A DNA stretch of 64,000 bases from Mactra quadrangularis (GCA_025267735.1 CM046301.1:63817872-63881871); one strand, 5' to 3'; numbered from the stretch's first letter, positions 26,238-38,416 are shown. Notes: generated from the sequence alone by a model not told the origin. Translations and numbers: made by a program.

Positions 26238-27486
26238 CAAGTGCATTTAACAACAGTACAGGTGAATACACTGTCACATCAAAGACAAGTACATTTAACT
26301 ACAGTACAGGTGAATACACTGTCACATCAAAGACAAGTACATTTAACTACAGTACAGGTGAATACACTGTCACATCAAAGACAAGTACATTTAACTACAG
26401 TACAGGTGAATACACTGTCACATCAAAGACAAGTACATTTAACTACAGTACAGGTGAATACACTGTCACATCAAAGACAAGTACATTTAACTACAGTACA
26501 GGTGAATACACTGTCACATCAAAGACAAGTACATTTAACAACAGTACAGGTGAATACACTGTCACATCAAAGACAAGTACATTTAACTACAGTACAGGTG
26601 AATACACTGTCACATCAAAGACAAGTACATTTAACTACAGTACAGGTGAATACACTGTCACATCAAAGACAAGTACATTTAACTACAGTACAGGTGAATA
26701 CACTGTCACATCAAAGACAAGTACATTTAACTACAGTACAGGTGAATACACTGTCACATCAAAGACAAGTACATTTAACTACAGTACAGGTGAATACACT
26801 GTCACATCAAAGACAAGTACATTTAACTACAGTACAGGTGAATACACTGTCACATCAAAGACAAGTACATTTAACTACAGTACAGGTGAATACACTGTCA
26901 CATCAAAGACAAGTACATTTAACTACAGTACAGGTGAATACACTGTCACATCAAAGACAAGTACATTTAACTACAGTACAGGTGAATACACTGTCACATC
27001 AAAGACAAGTACATTTAACTACAGTACAGGTGAATACACTGTCACATCAAAGACAAGTACATTTAACTACAGTACAGGTGAACACACTGTCACATCAAAG
27101 ACAAGTACATTTAACTACAGTGTAGGTAAACACACTGTCACATCAAAGACAAGTACATTTAACTACAGTGTAGGTAAACACATTGTCACATCAAAGACAA
27201 GTACATTTAACTACAGTGTAGGTAAACACACTGTCACATCAAAGACAAGTACATTTAACTACAGTGTAGGTAAACACATTGTCACATCAAAGACAAGTAC
27301 ATTTAACTACAGTGTAGGTAAACACATTGTCACATCAAAGACAAGTACATTTAACTACAGTGTAGGTAAACACATTGTCACATAAAAGACAAGTACATTT
27401 AACTACAGTGTAGGTAAACACATTGTCACATAAAAGACAAGTACATTTAACTACAGTATAGGTAAATACACTGTCACATCAAAGAC
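26238..27486. repeat. 48-bp minisatellite, ~26 copies
   Basis: The unit contains ACAAGTACATTTAACTACAG and GAATACACTGTCACATCAAAG. The left ~18 copies are almost identical. The right ~8 carry a TGTAGGTAAACACA variant, so homogenisation is regional. Since 48 is divisible by 3 and the unit lacks a stop in one frame, a 296-codon ORF (26235-27125) with a 16-residue repeat results. It has no flanking gene structure and I treat it as non-coding. Confidence 0.95.
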
Positions 27487-27516
27487 TTTATTAATGTTTC
27501 CAGGAACGTTTCAGCC

Positions 27517-27914
27517 CAATCTGATTAAAACTCGATCTAAAATGTTTCGCTCGCCTACTCGCTAATTTAGATCTGGCCTTTTTTAAACGAGGGTCACGTT
27601 CAGATGACCTTTTCTCATCATAATAATTAATGACGGAATTGTTTTGATACGTAACTTGTTTACATCGCCTACGTCACGCAATTTAAAATGAGCCGTCCAA
27701 TGGCAGACTGTGAATAATACCGCTGTTAAATTAGCTTTCAAACCTTGGTCTAAAATTAGAGATTACGAAATCAAAATGTTATTAATAGTGTTTCGTCTAG
27801 ATGAAAGCTATGCATTGATTAGTCGACATAAAGGTCATCTCGACGTAACTCTGCATTGAGAAAGTAGAGATCCTGTACGACAATGCTCTACAGGATATCT
27901 GTTTACGGAGATTG
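27517..27914 (+). mobile_element. Mutator-like MITE family M2, full copy
   Basis: The ends CAATCTGATTAAAAC and GTTTACGGAGATTG bound 398 bp, flanked by a perfect 9-bp duplication, GTTTCAGCC, at 27508-27516 and 27915-27923. A 9-bp duplication fits Mutator-like elements. The inverted match between the ends is weak beyond the first six bases. Homologous to 54774-55170 (opposite orientation) and to the deleted copy at 17245-17324. Confidence 0.85.
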
Positions 27915-27923
27915 GTTTCAGCC

Positions 27924-29289
27924 TCAACCAAAAAATCACTTCTACTATTGTTGTCTTTTCCAGCGACAACATTTATCACAAAACCTCAAATTGAGTCATA
28001 CGCACAAACACGTGCATGGAAGTAATTAAACTTTAAATTGCTCCCATAAACAATGTATGAGAACGAGGCATACAAAAAAACCTCACTAGGGACTTAAAAT
28101 ATTGTCATATGATTGGTATTTAACGTGGTGTTGGGACGTGGGTTGAAGGTAAAACTTAAAACAATTTTATTGACGCATCTTTCTTCTACAATACCTTAAA
28201 GAACTAAATCTCTGGACCATTATAACAACCATGCTCTAGTTTTGTTAGTAAATCATATGCTTCTTGATGAAAGTGCACGTAATTTATGCATATTTCTGGG
28301 GATGTAAAATCATGTTGAAAGTGTCAATAGAACAATTTTACAGCTCAATACATCAATTGTTATTAGCTCGTCGTAGTTATTCAGACTCTTTGAGAAAAAT
28401 AGTTGTTGTTTTAGTTTGTCTAAGAAATCTTACTGTTTTTGTCTTTTAGATACATTTTCGCTGTCTTTTGTATGATAAATGATGTTTGTGTCTTCTTTTA
28501 GTGACCGTTAGAAATAAAGTATATTCTTTTCTGTGATATGAGACACTATAATCATAAGTTCATACGACCTTAATTAAGTTTTGAAAAAGAAACAACAAAG
28601 TAAACAAAAATACTTTGGATTTTGTTCCTTTGATGTGAAGTACATTTAAAAGTGTAATATCATTATCGCCGTTCCTGAACGGTGATATACACAATTATCA
28701 AGATTTGAGCATTTTGTAGTCGACATCGGTTACATTCAGTCAATCAAAACGATGCATTTGAGGTCACATGATGAAAAGATGGACGTCGAATAGTCAAATG
28801 AGGGGTGCGTGAATGGACTTGTCGACGCCATGTTTTGTCGGGTTACCTGTTTGTATAACCATAAAATACCATTACCTAACTAAAAGTCTTATGGCTGCTA
28901 AAATATTCTAAGAATTATTATACTTGTTTGTACATAATATTTTAAAGTTTTTTTCACCATGTCAGATTTTTTTAACTGTGTCAACTTAACCTTTATGGAC
29001 ATACATGTATGTAAAATTGCTCTATTTTCATATGAAAGGGAGATAATTACTTACTCCGGATAACAGTTACAATCAATAATTTTGCAATCCAAGTTATATA
29101 GTAAATATAGTCTATACAAAAGGGGGAATTTATTGTAATGGATGAAAGTGTTCTTCCCGTGATGAAACCGTAGCTTATACGTAGGGAAATCGTACAAATA
29201 CATAGTTCTCAGTGGAAATCCTTGTCAAGTTTGGGCCTACGACTCAGAACGGACTAGAACGGTTTACTACGAAAGACCGGTAATGCCAT
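27924..29289. other. Intronic stretch with R1 copy
   Basis: Apart from the dispersed repeat at 28691-28869, nothing is recognised. Confidence 0.4.
28691..28869 (+). repeat. Dispersed repeat family R1, copy 2
   Basis: Matches 9455-9633 in the same orientation at high identity across about 179 bp. The shared block ACGATGCATTTGAGGTCACA lies mid-unit. Confidence 0.7.
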
Positions 29290-29590
29290 TTCAACCTCAT
29301 GATTTCCCGACTTCATCTTCAAGAATTCACATTTTTAACTTCGCAAATTCACGTTTTCAACATACGGAATTCACGAATTCACGATTAAAGCTTCATGTAT
29401 TTACGATTTCAACTTCATGAATTCACGATTTCAACTTCACGCATTCAACTTTGAGTATTCACGATTTCAACTTCACGAATTCACGATTTCAGCTTCATGA
29501 ACTCACGATTTCGTGAATTCGTGAAGTTGAAATCCTGAATTCATGAAGTTGAAATCGTGAATTCGTGAAGTTGAATTCCTGAAGTTGCTC
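29290..29590. repeat. 22-bp palindromic minisatellite
   Basis: Units of GAATTCACGATTTCAACTTC run on the + strand to about 29510, then switch to the reverse complement (GAAGTTGAAATC with GTGAATTC) to 29590. The junction at ACTCACGATTTCGTGAATTC makes the whole stretch a degenerate large hairpin. Confidence 0.8.
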
Positions 29591-29897
29591 AATATTTTCA
29601 AAATTATTCATTAAGCTAGGCTTTAAATGTGTCCAATAATCAATAAGTATTAATGAACTACGTAAAAGCTAAGTCAACAATCAGTTATAATCAAATATTT
29701 TAATCCCATTAACTAATGAACTGAATAGGTAATGAATTACTTTAGTGTTTGTGACCATAAATGATTGTAAAAAACCTAGAGAAGCCCATAATTGCAAGAA
29801 TCATTGATTTTAAACGACAAATGATCAAACATAGATGTGAAAGTTGACCGGAGGCAAATTTACATTTTAGATAATTATAGCCTTTATATGTGGAAAA

Positions 29898-30156
29898 GGG
29901 GCGGATCCAGGATATTTTTCTAGGGGGGGGTCCAAACTTTCGAACCACTACCACATTATACACTGTTTGCAGAATAATGCAACATATTAATAATAAAAAA
30001 ACAACATAACCATTAAATCTATGTTAAGTACAGAGAAAGAATACTTAACGCTACTACAAAATGACTTACAGTCAAGAAATACACTGATGGACAGGTACAT
30101 TTTGGAAATTCTAGGGCCGTCCGGACCCCCCTGACCCCCCGCTGGATCCGCCTATG
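29898..30156 (+). mobile_element. hAT-like MITE family M8 (GGCGGATCCAG ends), copy 1
   Basis: The left end GGGGCGGATCCAGG with a G run is matched at the right by CCCCCCGCTGGATCCGCC. An 8-bp duplication with one mismatch flanks it (GTGGAAAA and GTGAAAAA). Other copies in the same orientation are 51674-51951 and 56492-56790. Confidence 0.8.
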
Positions 30157-30507
30157 GTGAAAAATGTGAGTTTTCATAGAATCTAGGCTCAAATATGTAG
30201 TTTCAATTAAATTTCTTCTCCTACGAGCTATAACCAAACGAGTTCACCCATGCTTGTATCAAACAGTACGTTGAAATAAAATCTGGTTGCACTGAGAAAA
30301 AATATACAGTTATGTTCTTGCTTAATAATATGAAGTCAGATTAAATAGGTGAAACTCAAATTTAAAATCACTAAATACATTGTATTCTTTTTGGCTGTAT
30401 GTATGACAAGTTTGTAAACAATATATTGATGGGTCAGCGCGAAATTAGTTTACATCCTTCTCTATTATTATGTAGTTAGTGTAAGTTTGCACTGGCTCAA
30501 CGAATCA

Positions 30508-30858
30508 GGGACTTTTGTCAGTTATCTTTCCCTGATAAAATCTTAAGCAATCCAATTGGTAAGTAGGTCCTTATAGTTGGAATTCTCGGATTTTATCCTT
30601 ATATGTAACAAAATATTTTATTTCATATCTTTCTTGTTAATTAAGATATTTACAAAAGTGGTGAAATTTAGATAGTTCTTTACCCTAAAAATAATTAGCT
30701 TGGGTTGCAAACAAATTAAATGATTTACAAAAAAAGGTATTTAATATTATTTTTTTTGCAAATTGACATTAAAAAGTAACGGTAAAATCCGAGAAATCCA
30801 ACTAGTAGGACCTACCTTTTTGAATAGTTTACAAGGGGAAATAACTGACTAAAGTCCC
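30508..30858 (-). mobile_element. Harbinger-like MITE family M3, copy 2
   Basis: Bounded by GGGACTTTTGTCAGTTATCT and AACTGACTAAAGTCCC with flanks TCA and TTA. Internally it is the reverse orientation of the copies at 17637 and 34549. Confidence 0.8.
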
Positions 30859-30980
30859 TTATTATATTTTATAATATTAAAAACTTCATATTCATAGTTA
30901 AATCTAGTGTAATATAGTATTGGCCTCTAAAAATTACATTTCATTGTCATCCTGACCATTCCCTGTTGCGGATTAGTTCA

Positions 30981-31022
30981 TTGTATTGTTTTCATAAACA
31001 GGGTTTTTTTGTACGAACTATA
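30981..31022 (-). mobile_element. MITE family M10, terminal fragment
   Basis: TTGTATTGTTTTCATAAACA and TTTTTTTGTACGAACTATA match the reverse complement of the left end of the element at 61205-61512. Confidence 0.55.
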
Positions 31023-31104
31023 AGTCAATGTAATTCATCCTCTTAAATTATCTTTGTCATTGTAAGTTTTTACTATTTAGCATTTAGCGTATTATACTCA
31101 ACTA

Positions 31105-31396
31105 CAGGTCGTATTATAGGTCGTGCGTGTTTTTGTACTTTAAACAATGGACTTGCCCACAATTTAGGTGAATAAGATGATGCATGAACAACATTTCACA
31201 GATTTAAACGTACCACTTTGATATTGAACATTTATTTTTAATTTATATGCACATTGTAAAATTTATATAATGGTATGCTCATAAAGTAAGCGTAAACTAA
31301 TTTAACTATAAAATTTTATAAATAAATCACCCCTAAATATTGGTGTGTAATTAAACTGGCTATGTTTATATACGCAATGTTTACGTGGACGACCTG
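31105..31396 (+). mobile_element. MITE family M9 (CAGGTCG ends), copy 1
   Basis: Termini CAGGTCGTATTATAGGTCG and ACGTGGACGACCTG bound 292 bp flanked by TA. It is highly similar to 52122-52416 in the same orientation. TA flanks suggest a mariner-type source. Confidence 0.8.
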
Positions 31397-31796
31397 TATA
31401 GTCTTAGGTCAGAATGCGATAGCCACATTGTTAATGAACATTTACTGTACGATTTTCAAGAGTTCTATATATAGTTGTTCAAACATAATCAATTTATAAG
31501 AAAATAACCAATTGGGAATGCAGACATCTGCCATTGTATTGTTCATACAGATTGTGACGTCAATAACCCATAGAGGCAGAGAATATATGTATTAAGAAGT
31601 AATAAACTATTCCATAGTGACAATTATACCACCTTTATATACACCTTTAAATGTATTTATTAATTATTTATCCTTGAATATTATATAAGATAAGAGCAAT
31701 TTATTGTGCCTTACAACTAGAACTGTGTGTTAATAAGTGTGTGTAAATCAGGTCACGGGGTCTTGGAGTTACATCTTCTTGCTTATACATGTATAT

Positions 31797-32044
31797 TTAT
31801 TTTATTTATTTATTTATTGGAGTTAACACCGTGTCAACACAATTTTAGGTTATTTTACGGCGTCCAGCGCACTTAGCCTAGCTTTCCTGGACCCTTGTCT
31901 ATAACCAGTACTCACCTTCCCTTCCACAAGGCCGGAAACTTCTCCATATTATCTTATCAAATTTTCATGGAAGGGTATAACCTCCTCGGATGGGATTCGA
32001 ACCCGCACCCCCTTGGGCACGAGATTCCAAATTCCGGCGCGCTA
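31797..32044 (-). mobile_element. SINE family B, incomplete copy
   Basis: From left to right this is the (AAAT)n tail complement, GGAGTTAACACCGTGTC, the TACGGCGTCCAGCGCAC block, and the B-box complement GGATGGGATTCGAACCC. The tRNA-like 5' end is cut at about 32044 and an internal stretch of about 20 bp present in other copies (TGGAGGAAAATCGACA) is missing. Confidence 0.88.
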
Positions 32045-32493
32045 TTGTCCATTTTTTCTCAACTGTCAAAGTTTAAATAATTTCACGGATAATGACTACA
32101 CACTATCTCAATATCACGAGTGTTAGACAAAGAGCACGAAGTCACCGTGTAATTATTCATGTTTTGACAGTTTAGAAAAAACGAACTATACTTGTATAAG
32201 AAGGCATTGAATATTCTTTATGTCATTTCTCCTTACTTATATTTTTATTTAAAAACACGTTCCTTTGTTAGCATCACTTAAAGCCCTTTTATTAAAAGTA
32301 ACATTGCTTTTGGACAGCTAAGAAAATAGACATTTATTTATTTCAAACATCTATAATGAACAAGACTTTTTAGATAAATTCATACACGTATATTGCATTT
32401 CTAAGTGAAAGTAGGTCCAAACCGAAAGTAGAATTTGGTTGCCAATTCTAAAAACAATAGTTTTGATCACAGTGAGTTTGAGATGAAGTCATA

Positions 32494-32817
32494 AGCTGTC
32501 CGGCTAGCTCATTTGATAACACGCAAGTCTTCTGATCGAGGGGTCGTGGTTTCGATTCCCGGGCGGGGCATACTTTCGTGGAGCTTGGTCATGAAATTAT
32601 TTCTACGGCCATTCTCCCTCCTACCAATGATTCTTAATTATGTAGGGCAGTTGTCAGTCAATGACGAAAGTATGCGCTTAGTAGTTGTTTAACAGCTAAA
32701 TCCAGAGATTTAGCCTTTCCGGGAACAGTGAGAAGGTTGACTGACCGCCGTTATATAAACAATAAATTGTGTTGCTACGGCGTTAAACTCAACAAAACAA
32801 AAAAAAACCCAACAAAC
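32494..32817 (+). mobile_element. tRNA-derived SINE, family C
   Basis: The head GTCCGGCTAGCTCATTTG and B box GGTTTCGATTCC open a body unrelated to families A and B, but the 3' end, GTTGCTACGGCGTTAAACTC, is the same type as theirs. A 13-bp target duplication with one mismatch (AGATGAAGTCATA and AGATGAATTCATA) flanks it at 32481-32493 and 32818-32830. Confidence 0.85.
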
Positions 32818-33016
32818 AGATGAATTCATATTATAGAAAATAACTATTCGAATTACATTTGTATATAATTAAGCCCTAAATTATTGTGGATCAAGTATAT
32901 TATTGAACATTAGCGTGGAAATGAGTGTTCTGTTATAAAAGTATCCCACTTTTTAAAACAAAATGGACCCTTGGTCAAACTTAAATTGTTATATATAATG
33001 TATGTATCCTGTTGGG

Positions 33017-33478
33017 TAGGGGTGTAACGGTTAACCGATATACCGGTTAATATTGCAATACGTATTCTGACGGTTTTTAACCGGTTCGTTTTTTCTCTGA
33101 AACGATTATTCTAGTTATGTTCCATACAGATTGCTTTTTTTATCAGAATAATGAATTCGAAATTTAAATGTTTGAATTAATGGTAAAATGCGTTCGAAAC
33201 TGAAAATAGTCATGTGTTTTAAAAGGTTAATAATTTCGTCAAATGAGAGAATAATTATCTTTGAAAGTCCATTGAAAACTGCACTTTTAACTACATGTAA
33301 ATCAAACATTTTGTTTAATAGATCATTTGAAAAACAATAAGGCAATGCGCATTCATTTATTCATGTTTCGCTTGTCTATGCAGAAACAACACTAATTGAA
33401 ATATATTGCAATACGGGCTTTATAATAAAGTATTGCACTATATTGCAATACGGTTTTTACCGTATTGTTACACCCCTA
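33017..33478. mobile_element. hAT-like MITE (TAGGGGTGTAACGG ends)
   Basis: Ends TAGGGGTGTAACGGTTAACC and ACCGTATTGTTACACCCCTA bound 462 bp with a perfect 8-bp duplication, CTGTTGGG, at 33009-33016 and 33479-33486. It inserted into a LINE 3' tail. The minus-strand ORF at 33115-33345 has no transposase motif. Confidence 0.92.
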
Positions 33479-33533
33479 CTGTTGGGCGTCAAGCCTAATG
33501 TTTATTGAATAAAGTATCTTTCTATCTGTATAT
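33479..33533 (+). mobile_element. LINE 3'-terminal fragment
   Basis: CTGTTGGGCGTCAAGCCTAA and TTTATTGAATAAAGTATCTT match, on the + strand, the reverse complement of 41983-42035, the 3' tail of the LINE relic there. The part left of the hAT-like insertion (to about 32980) is too diverged to delimit. Confidence 0.65.
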
Positions 33534-34383
33534 ATGTAGTAAATGGTAGGCATAATATTTTAGAAGACCTTGTACACATTACGCAACCATGGATTGAGGT
33601 GAGAAGAACGTTTAACTATTCATGAGATCACAGAGGCTTGTAAAATAATCATAATTGTACATTTGTGGCGTGCATATGGTATGGTATATTGCATCAGTGC
33701 ACTTTATGTATTCGGTATGTTTATTCTGGCGTACCACAAGCTGTTCAACCATGTATTGAATGTATTTTAGAACATTTGAACAATTTACCATGAATATCAA
33801 ACAGATTGGCGAAGTACGTTTTAATGATAATGTCACTAGAGCAGTAAATGGCATCTAGAACGCAGGTGTAAAATGTTTAAGATGAATACCATATTTCATA
33901 TAAATGCTGCGTATTAATATTATTATAAAATGTATGTATTGTACATTGCAACTTTCTGAACCATTGTGACCTGTCATTAGATGCCAGACGGGCGTACACT
34001 TTGATAATGAATGATGAATGGCCAACTACAAAATGCAATGTCGGTTACAAAATAAAATAGGTTAGTCGATTGAAATCCTGTACTTTTCGTACCACGTAAA
34101 ATGTAAGCCGCTCAAGACGAAACTTCAACAGTTATGATAAATATAGTATAACTAACTTTCTAAATCGCCAAACAATATTTATTTCCATGTTTTAATTACA
34201 CCTTAATGTCATCAGATACATAAACAAACCAGTACATGAGAATGTTGAAATGGAATATATCATAGAAAACAAAAACAATAATCATGATTAGGAGATAAAC
34301 CAGACTATTCTGAGACATCTCAACTAATATGGTAGCTAAGCAATTTCCTCCAAAAACATTGAAAGTTGGTCGATTTTATGGCA
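33534..34383. other. Intronic stretch, nothing recognised
   Basis: No identified element; the minus-strand ORF at 33612-33854 shows no known domain. Confidence 0.4.
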
Positions 34384-34388
34384 TTATT

Positions 34389-34451
<63 letters not shown>

Positions 34452-34540
34452 TCAATTATTTCAAGTATTATTATTATCATCATCATCATCATTATTATCA
34501 TCACTATATCATTCTTATTATCATTCTTATCATCATAATC
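34384..34540. repeat. ATT/ATC microsatellite
   Basis: A run of about 20 ATT triplets is followed by interrupted ATT and ATC triplets. It directly abuts the Harbinger-like MITE at 34549. The poly-isoleucine and poly-leucine ORFs across it are artefacts. Confidence 0.95.
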
Positions 34541-34548
34541 AAGAATAA

Positions 34549-34920
34549 GGGACTTTAGTAAGCTATTTTCCCTTGTATACTCTTCAAATAGGTAGGTCCA
34601 ATTAGTTGAATTACTCGGATTTTACCCTTACTTTTCAATGTCAATTTGCCAAAATGAATCTTAAATTACTTTGTTTTTGTAAATCATTTAATTTGTTTAA
34701 AATTCAAGCTAAGTATATTTAGGGTAAAGAACTATCTAAATTTCACTACTTCTGTTAATATCTTCATTAACAAGAAAGATATAAGATGAAATATTTTGTT
34801 ATCCTCACACAGGACTTCAATGATAAAATCCCAGGATTCCAACTGTAAGGACCTACTTACCAATTAAATTGCTTCAGATTTTATCAGGGGAACATAATTA
34901 AGATAACTGACAAAAGTCCC
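34549..34920 (+). mobile_element. Harbinger-like MITE family M3, copy 3
   Basis: GGGACTTTAGTAAGCTAT at the left and GATAACTGACAAAAGTCCC at the right, with TAA duplicated at both flanks (34546-34548, 34921-34923). Confidence 0.85.
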
Positions 34921-34923
34921 TAA

Positions 34924-36791
34924 TTAAACTTCGGATTTATTTTAAATTTAAATATTAAAGATAATTGTGACTAAACCCCAAATTGAATGCCCTCTACTTC
35001 AACGCGCTTTCAGCGCTTTGATTATACTAAGTCATTAGCTTATTAAAGTATAACCATGTAGCAATCATTACCTTAATAATACACGTTTATGTGAAGTCGT
35101 AAAATATAACCTTCCTTTCCATCTTAATATTGACCATAAAATAAAATTCTCATCGGTGTCCCAGGTGATTTATTGAGTATATTTCTCGTAAAAAATCAGA
35201 TTATGAAGTAAGAAGCTACTCAATCTATCATAAAGAATTTCTAGTCAGCCTAAGTGCTTTCAAGTGTCAATATTTTATATGCTCGTCTCGTAAGACCTTT
35301 ATAGGCAATGTTTTAAGATGGCTATAGATGGCAATAAGATGTCCACTAGAACATTTAAAGATTACTTTAAGAGAAATTAATGAAATCTCAGGACATATGA
35401 GTATAATTGATAAATACACTCAATGAATGAGAAAGGAATTGTGGGATGTTTCTTTGATTTGCCTTCCAACTGAACAAAGTGACAGGCAAAGATAACGTCA
35501 ATGTTCATTCATCATCGTCTGCTTTATCATCCAGGTTTTCTTTTGTTCGTTACTTGTGTTAATGGTAAAATCGGACTGTTCAGTTATGGTGTAATAATTC
35601 TATGTAGCAAAACAACCCATCTGGATATGCTCAATCATCAATGCGGACCTCAAAGGTCCAGAACGAAGACTTTCTCTCCCGACTTGTGTAACGTAGTTCA
35701 ACAAGTTAAACAAATTCGTATAGATTAGTTCATTTATTTTTCCCAGGTTCGTATGAGACTTGATCGTAATAGTCTGATGATAGATGAGCATGCAGGGGTA
35801 TTTATAAGAATATGAAATGCCAACATGCCCTTGGAAAAACTATGATTAGTAATAGGTATACGTGATTGCCATTTAGAAATGCTGAGGTAACTATCACGTG
35901 AGGCTGATGCAATCCATCATACGATGCACCATGCACTCAGATGACCAAGGAAAACCCTTTGTTCCAGAGTGGTAGATTACCAAACTCTAGCTAAGCATGT
36001 TGATATTGCGCAATCATTGGAAACTCGGTGATAAGCAGGAGAAATATTCCATGCTGTAAACGACTTGACTTTACACGTACATGACCAATATATGATTTGA
36101 CTTTCTGAAGTAGGTTAGTCTATAGTCATATTACTTCATCTTGTACTAGACTGACATTTTAGGTCATGCGCTCAGCATCCTTTGTCCAACCATTCGGTGG
36201 CAAGGTAGTTGCACAAACAACTTGACATTTCATGTATACTATAGTCGGTATATTTTCGGGACACTAACACTACGCATTAAATTGTACTTAAATGGCCTTT
36301 TCCAAAAACATGTGTGGCTGATGAAATCATGAAAGTACGTTCATGTACAGATTAATCAATATAAACATTGTAATGATACATGTACAACTAATCAACCATT
36401 AAATGTATATGTTAATATTGTAACCCAATTACGTTACACTTTGAGGTCTTGTAGGAGTGTAACACCCATTCTTTTTTATTCAGACGGTTTGAATTGTAAA
36501 CTGTTTCAACATAAATTTGCTATAATAGTTTACAGCCGTGCTAAAACAAATGACAAATAACTGTACCTGACACCTAATAAATTCCAACCCTGAAAAATCT
36601 GGAATTCTCCGAAATCTCATTTGTTTTTATTATAGAGTTTTAACGACACACCAAGCAATTTATGAAATCCGAACGACTTCGTGGGTTCAAGTTTTGACAT
36701 TCGAATCATAAGTAAATCTTGACAGCTGTTAAATGTGAATGTTTTGTATGGTCCAAATGATGTCTGGATAAGTCTTGCGATATTGTACACT
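34924..36791. other. Intronic stretch, nothing recognised
   Basis: No repeat with a second copy in the window was noticed. The ORFs at 35501-35728 and 35600-35791 have no recognisable domain. Confidence 0.4.
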
Positions 36792-36799
36792 TGTAATAA

Positions 36800-37207
36800 T
36801 AGGGATAATGCGAGTATCCGAGTACTCAGATATTCGCGATCCCGACCAGAAAATCGAGTACGAATATTCGTCACATCCGAAATCGTCCGATCGCAATCTA
36901 ATTTTGAACATAATGAAAGAACATTTTCAGCTTAATTACCAATGAAAACGAACAGCACTACTAATTAAAATTTTAATTTTTTACTAAATTTCGTTTGATA
37001 CACATTTAAACAAAAATGTTATCACTGAAATGCCCACAAAACGCCTGGTAATAGATGTTATAAATGTTATTCTTCACTTATTTTCGTTATTACATACATT
37101 CTGTGGGCTTCTCCATAAACTGGTGATTCGTGGTTTGATTCGTGAATCGCTACTCATGAATCGTGGTTTGGATCGGATCACCACTTGCTCAACGATCCAC
37201 AGCCCTA
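36800..37207 (-). mobile_element. hAT-like MITE family M5, copy 2
   Basis: TAGGGATAATGCGAGTATCC at the left and CAACGATCCACAGCCCTA at the right; perfect 8-bp duplication TGTAATAA at 36792-36799 and 37208-37215. Opposite orientation to 22068-22513, with the internal ATGCCCACAAAACGCCTGG block (37030-37048) matching in reverse complement. Confidence 0.9.
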
Positions 37208-37490
37208 TGTAATAATGTACTAAGACTATTGCTGTAACAACGTATTGAGAGATTAAGAGACGGGTGGTGAATAATAAACTTATGTTTTAGTTGAGCTTGT
37301 ACTGTACTACGGAAAGTAATATCCGGTTTTAATCATAGTGTGACATCGCATGGTTGTTTTCAATTTTATGTAAGAGAATTACTCATGTCTATAGTCCAAC
37401 AACTTTTTGTTTGGCTAAAAATGAAATAGTATGCATACAGATTAAGAACTAAATTGTAGGTTTTGATCCTCTTAGTAAGCTATAAATGTC

Positions 37491-37600
37491 TAGGGCTGCT
37501 GCGAGTATCCAAGTACTCGGATATTCGCGACCCCGACAATCGAGTACAAATATTCGGAAGTTCCGAAATCGTCGGATCGCGATCTATTTTAAAAAAACCC
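37491..37600 (-). mobile_element. hAT-like MITE family M5, end fragment
   Basis: TAGGGCTGCTGCGAGTATCC through GAAATCGTCGGATCGCGATC matches the same end of 36800-37207; similarity fades after about 37600 and the other end is not found. Confidence 0.75.
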
Positions 37601-38416
37601 TCAAATTTATCAACTAAATTACAATCGAAAATGAGCTGTGCTACGTATGAAAACATAAATCAACCTACTTTGTGCACCGCGCATTTTCAGCTCACGCAAA
37701 ACCATCCTTTGAATCTCTAACATGACGCTGCATGTAGACGTATTACCACCGTCGATTATCTCACGATACATTACTCCGCTATGGAGTGTAACGGAAGGAA
37801 GTACTCTTTGGTTGCCCAGGATGAAGTAGATCTATTACTCGAAAAAAATTGTTGTGTTTGAGAAATTGCTTATAAGTATTATATATATACACGGACAAGC
37901 GCTCCCGTGTCAGGAAGTGAATGCGTCACAGTGTCGTCTGACGCATGGTGTTTACATAGTTTATCTGCTGTTTTGTTTCAACTTCCGGCTGAACTTGAAA
38001 AAATGTTTAAATGTTCGAATGGATAATGATTATACCTTTCATATACGTGGGCGAATATCAATATCAATTTCAGTATCATTATTATTTAATATCTAAACCC
38101 TTTTTATTCAATTGAAAGTCAATGATATCAAAAACAAAAATTAAAAAACAAATTTACTTCATTTATCGAAACCCTCGAGTTTCAAACAAATCCGTTCTTT
38201 TGTGTAGCTTTCTTAAAACTACTGACACAGGTCGCACTTTACCTGTGTTAGGGGTCAAAAAGGGCCACGGTTTTGATTTCTTGATGAGTTATTGAGTTGA
38301 CCTACATGTACCTCGTATATTTGACGTTTATGTACTTTGCCTCATGGCAACTTCCATAACAAAAAATAACACGACATATAACATATACATAATTATGTGG
38401 TAATTAGTACCTACTG
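37601..38416. other. Intronic stretch, nothing recognised
   Basis: No identified element. Confidence 0.4.

Noticed and set aside
26235..27125. 296-codon ORF with a 16-residue repeat
   Set aside because: It is an exact by-product of a 48-bp minisatellite; no splice sites, domain or codon bias separate it from the array, and the right part of the array has stops.
26238..27486. CRISPR-like regular repeats
   Set aside because: Repeats are contiguous without unique spacers, and the genome is eukaryotic.
34329..34548. Poly-Ile and poly-Leu ORFs
   Set aside because: Translation of an ATT microsatellite.
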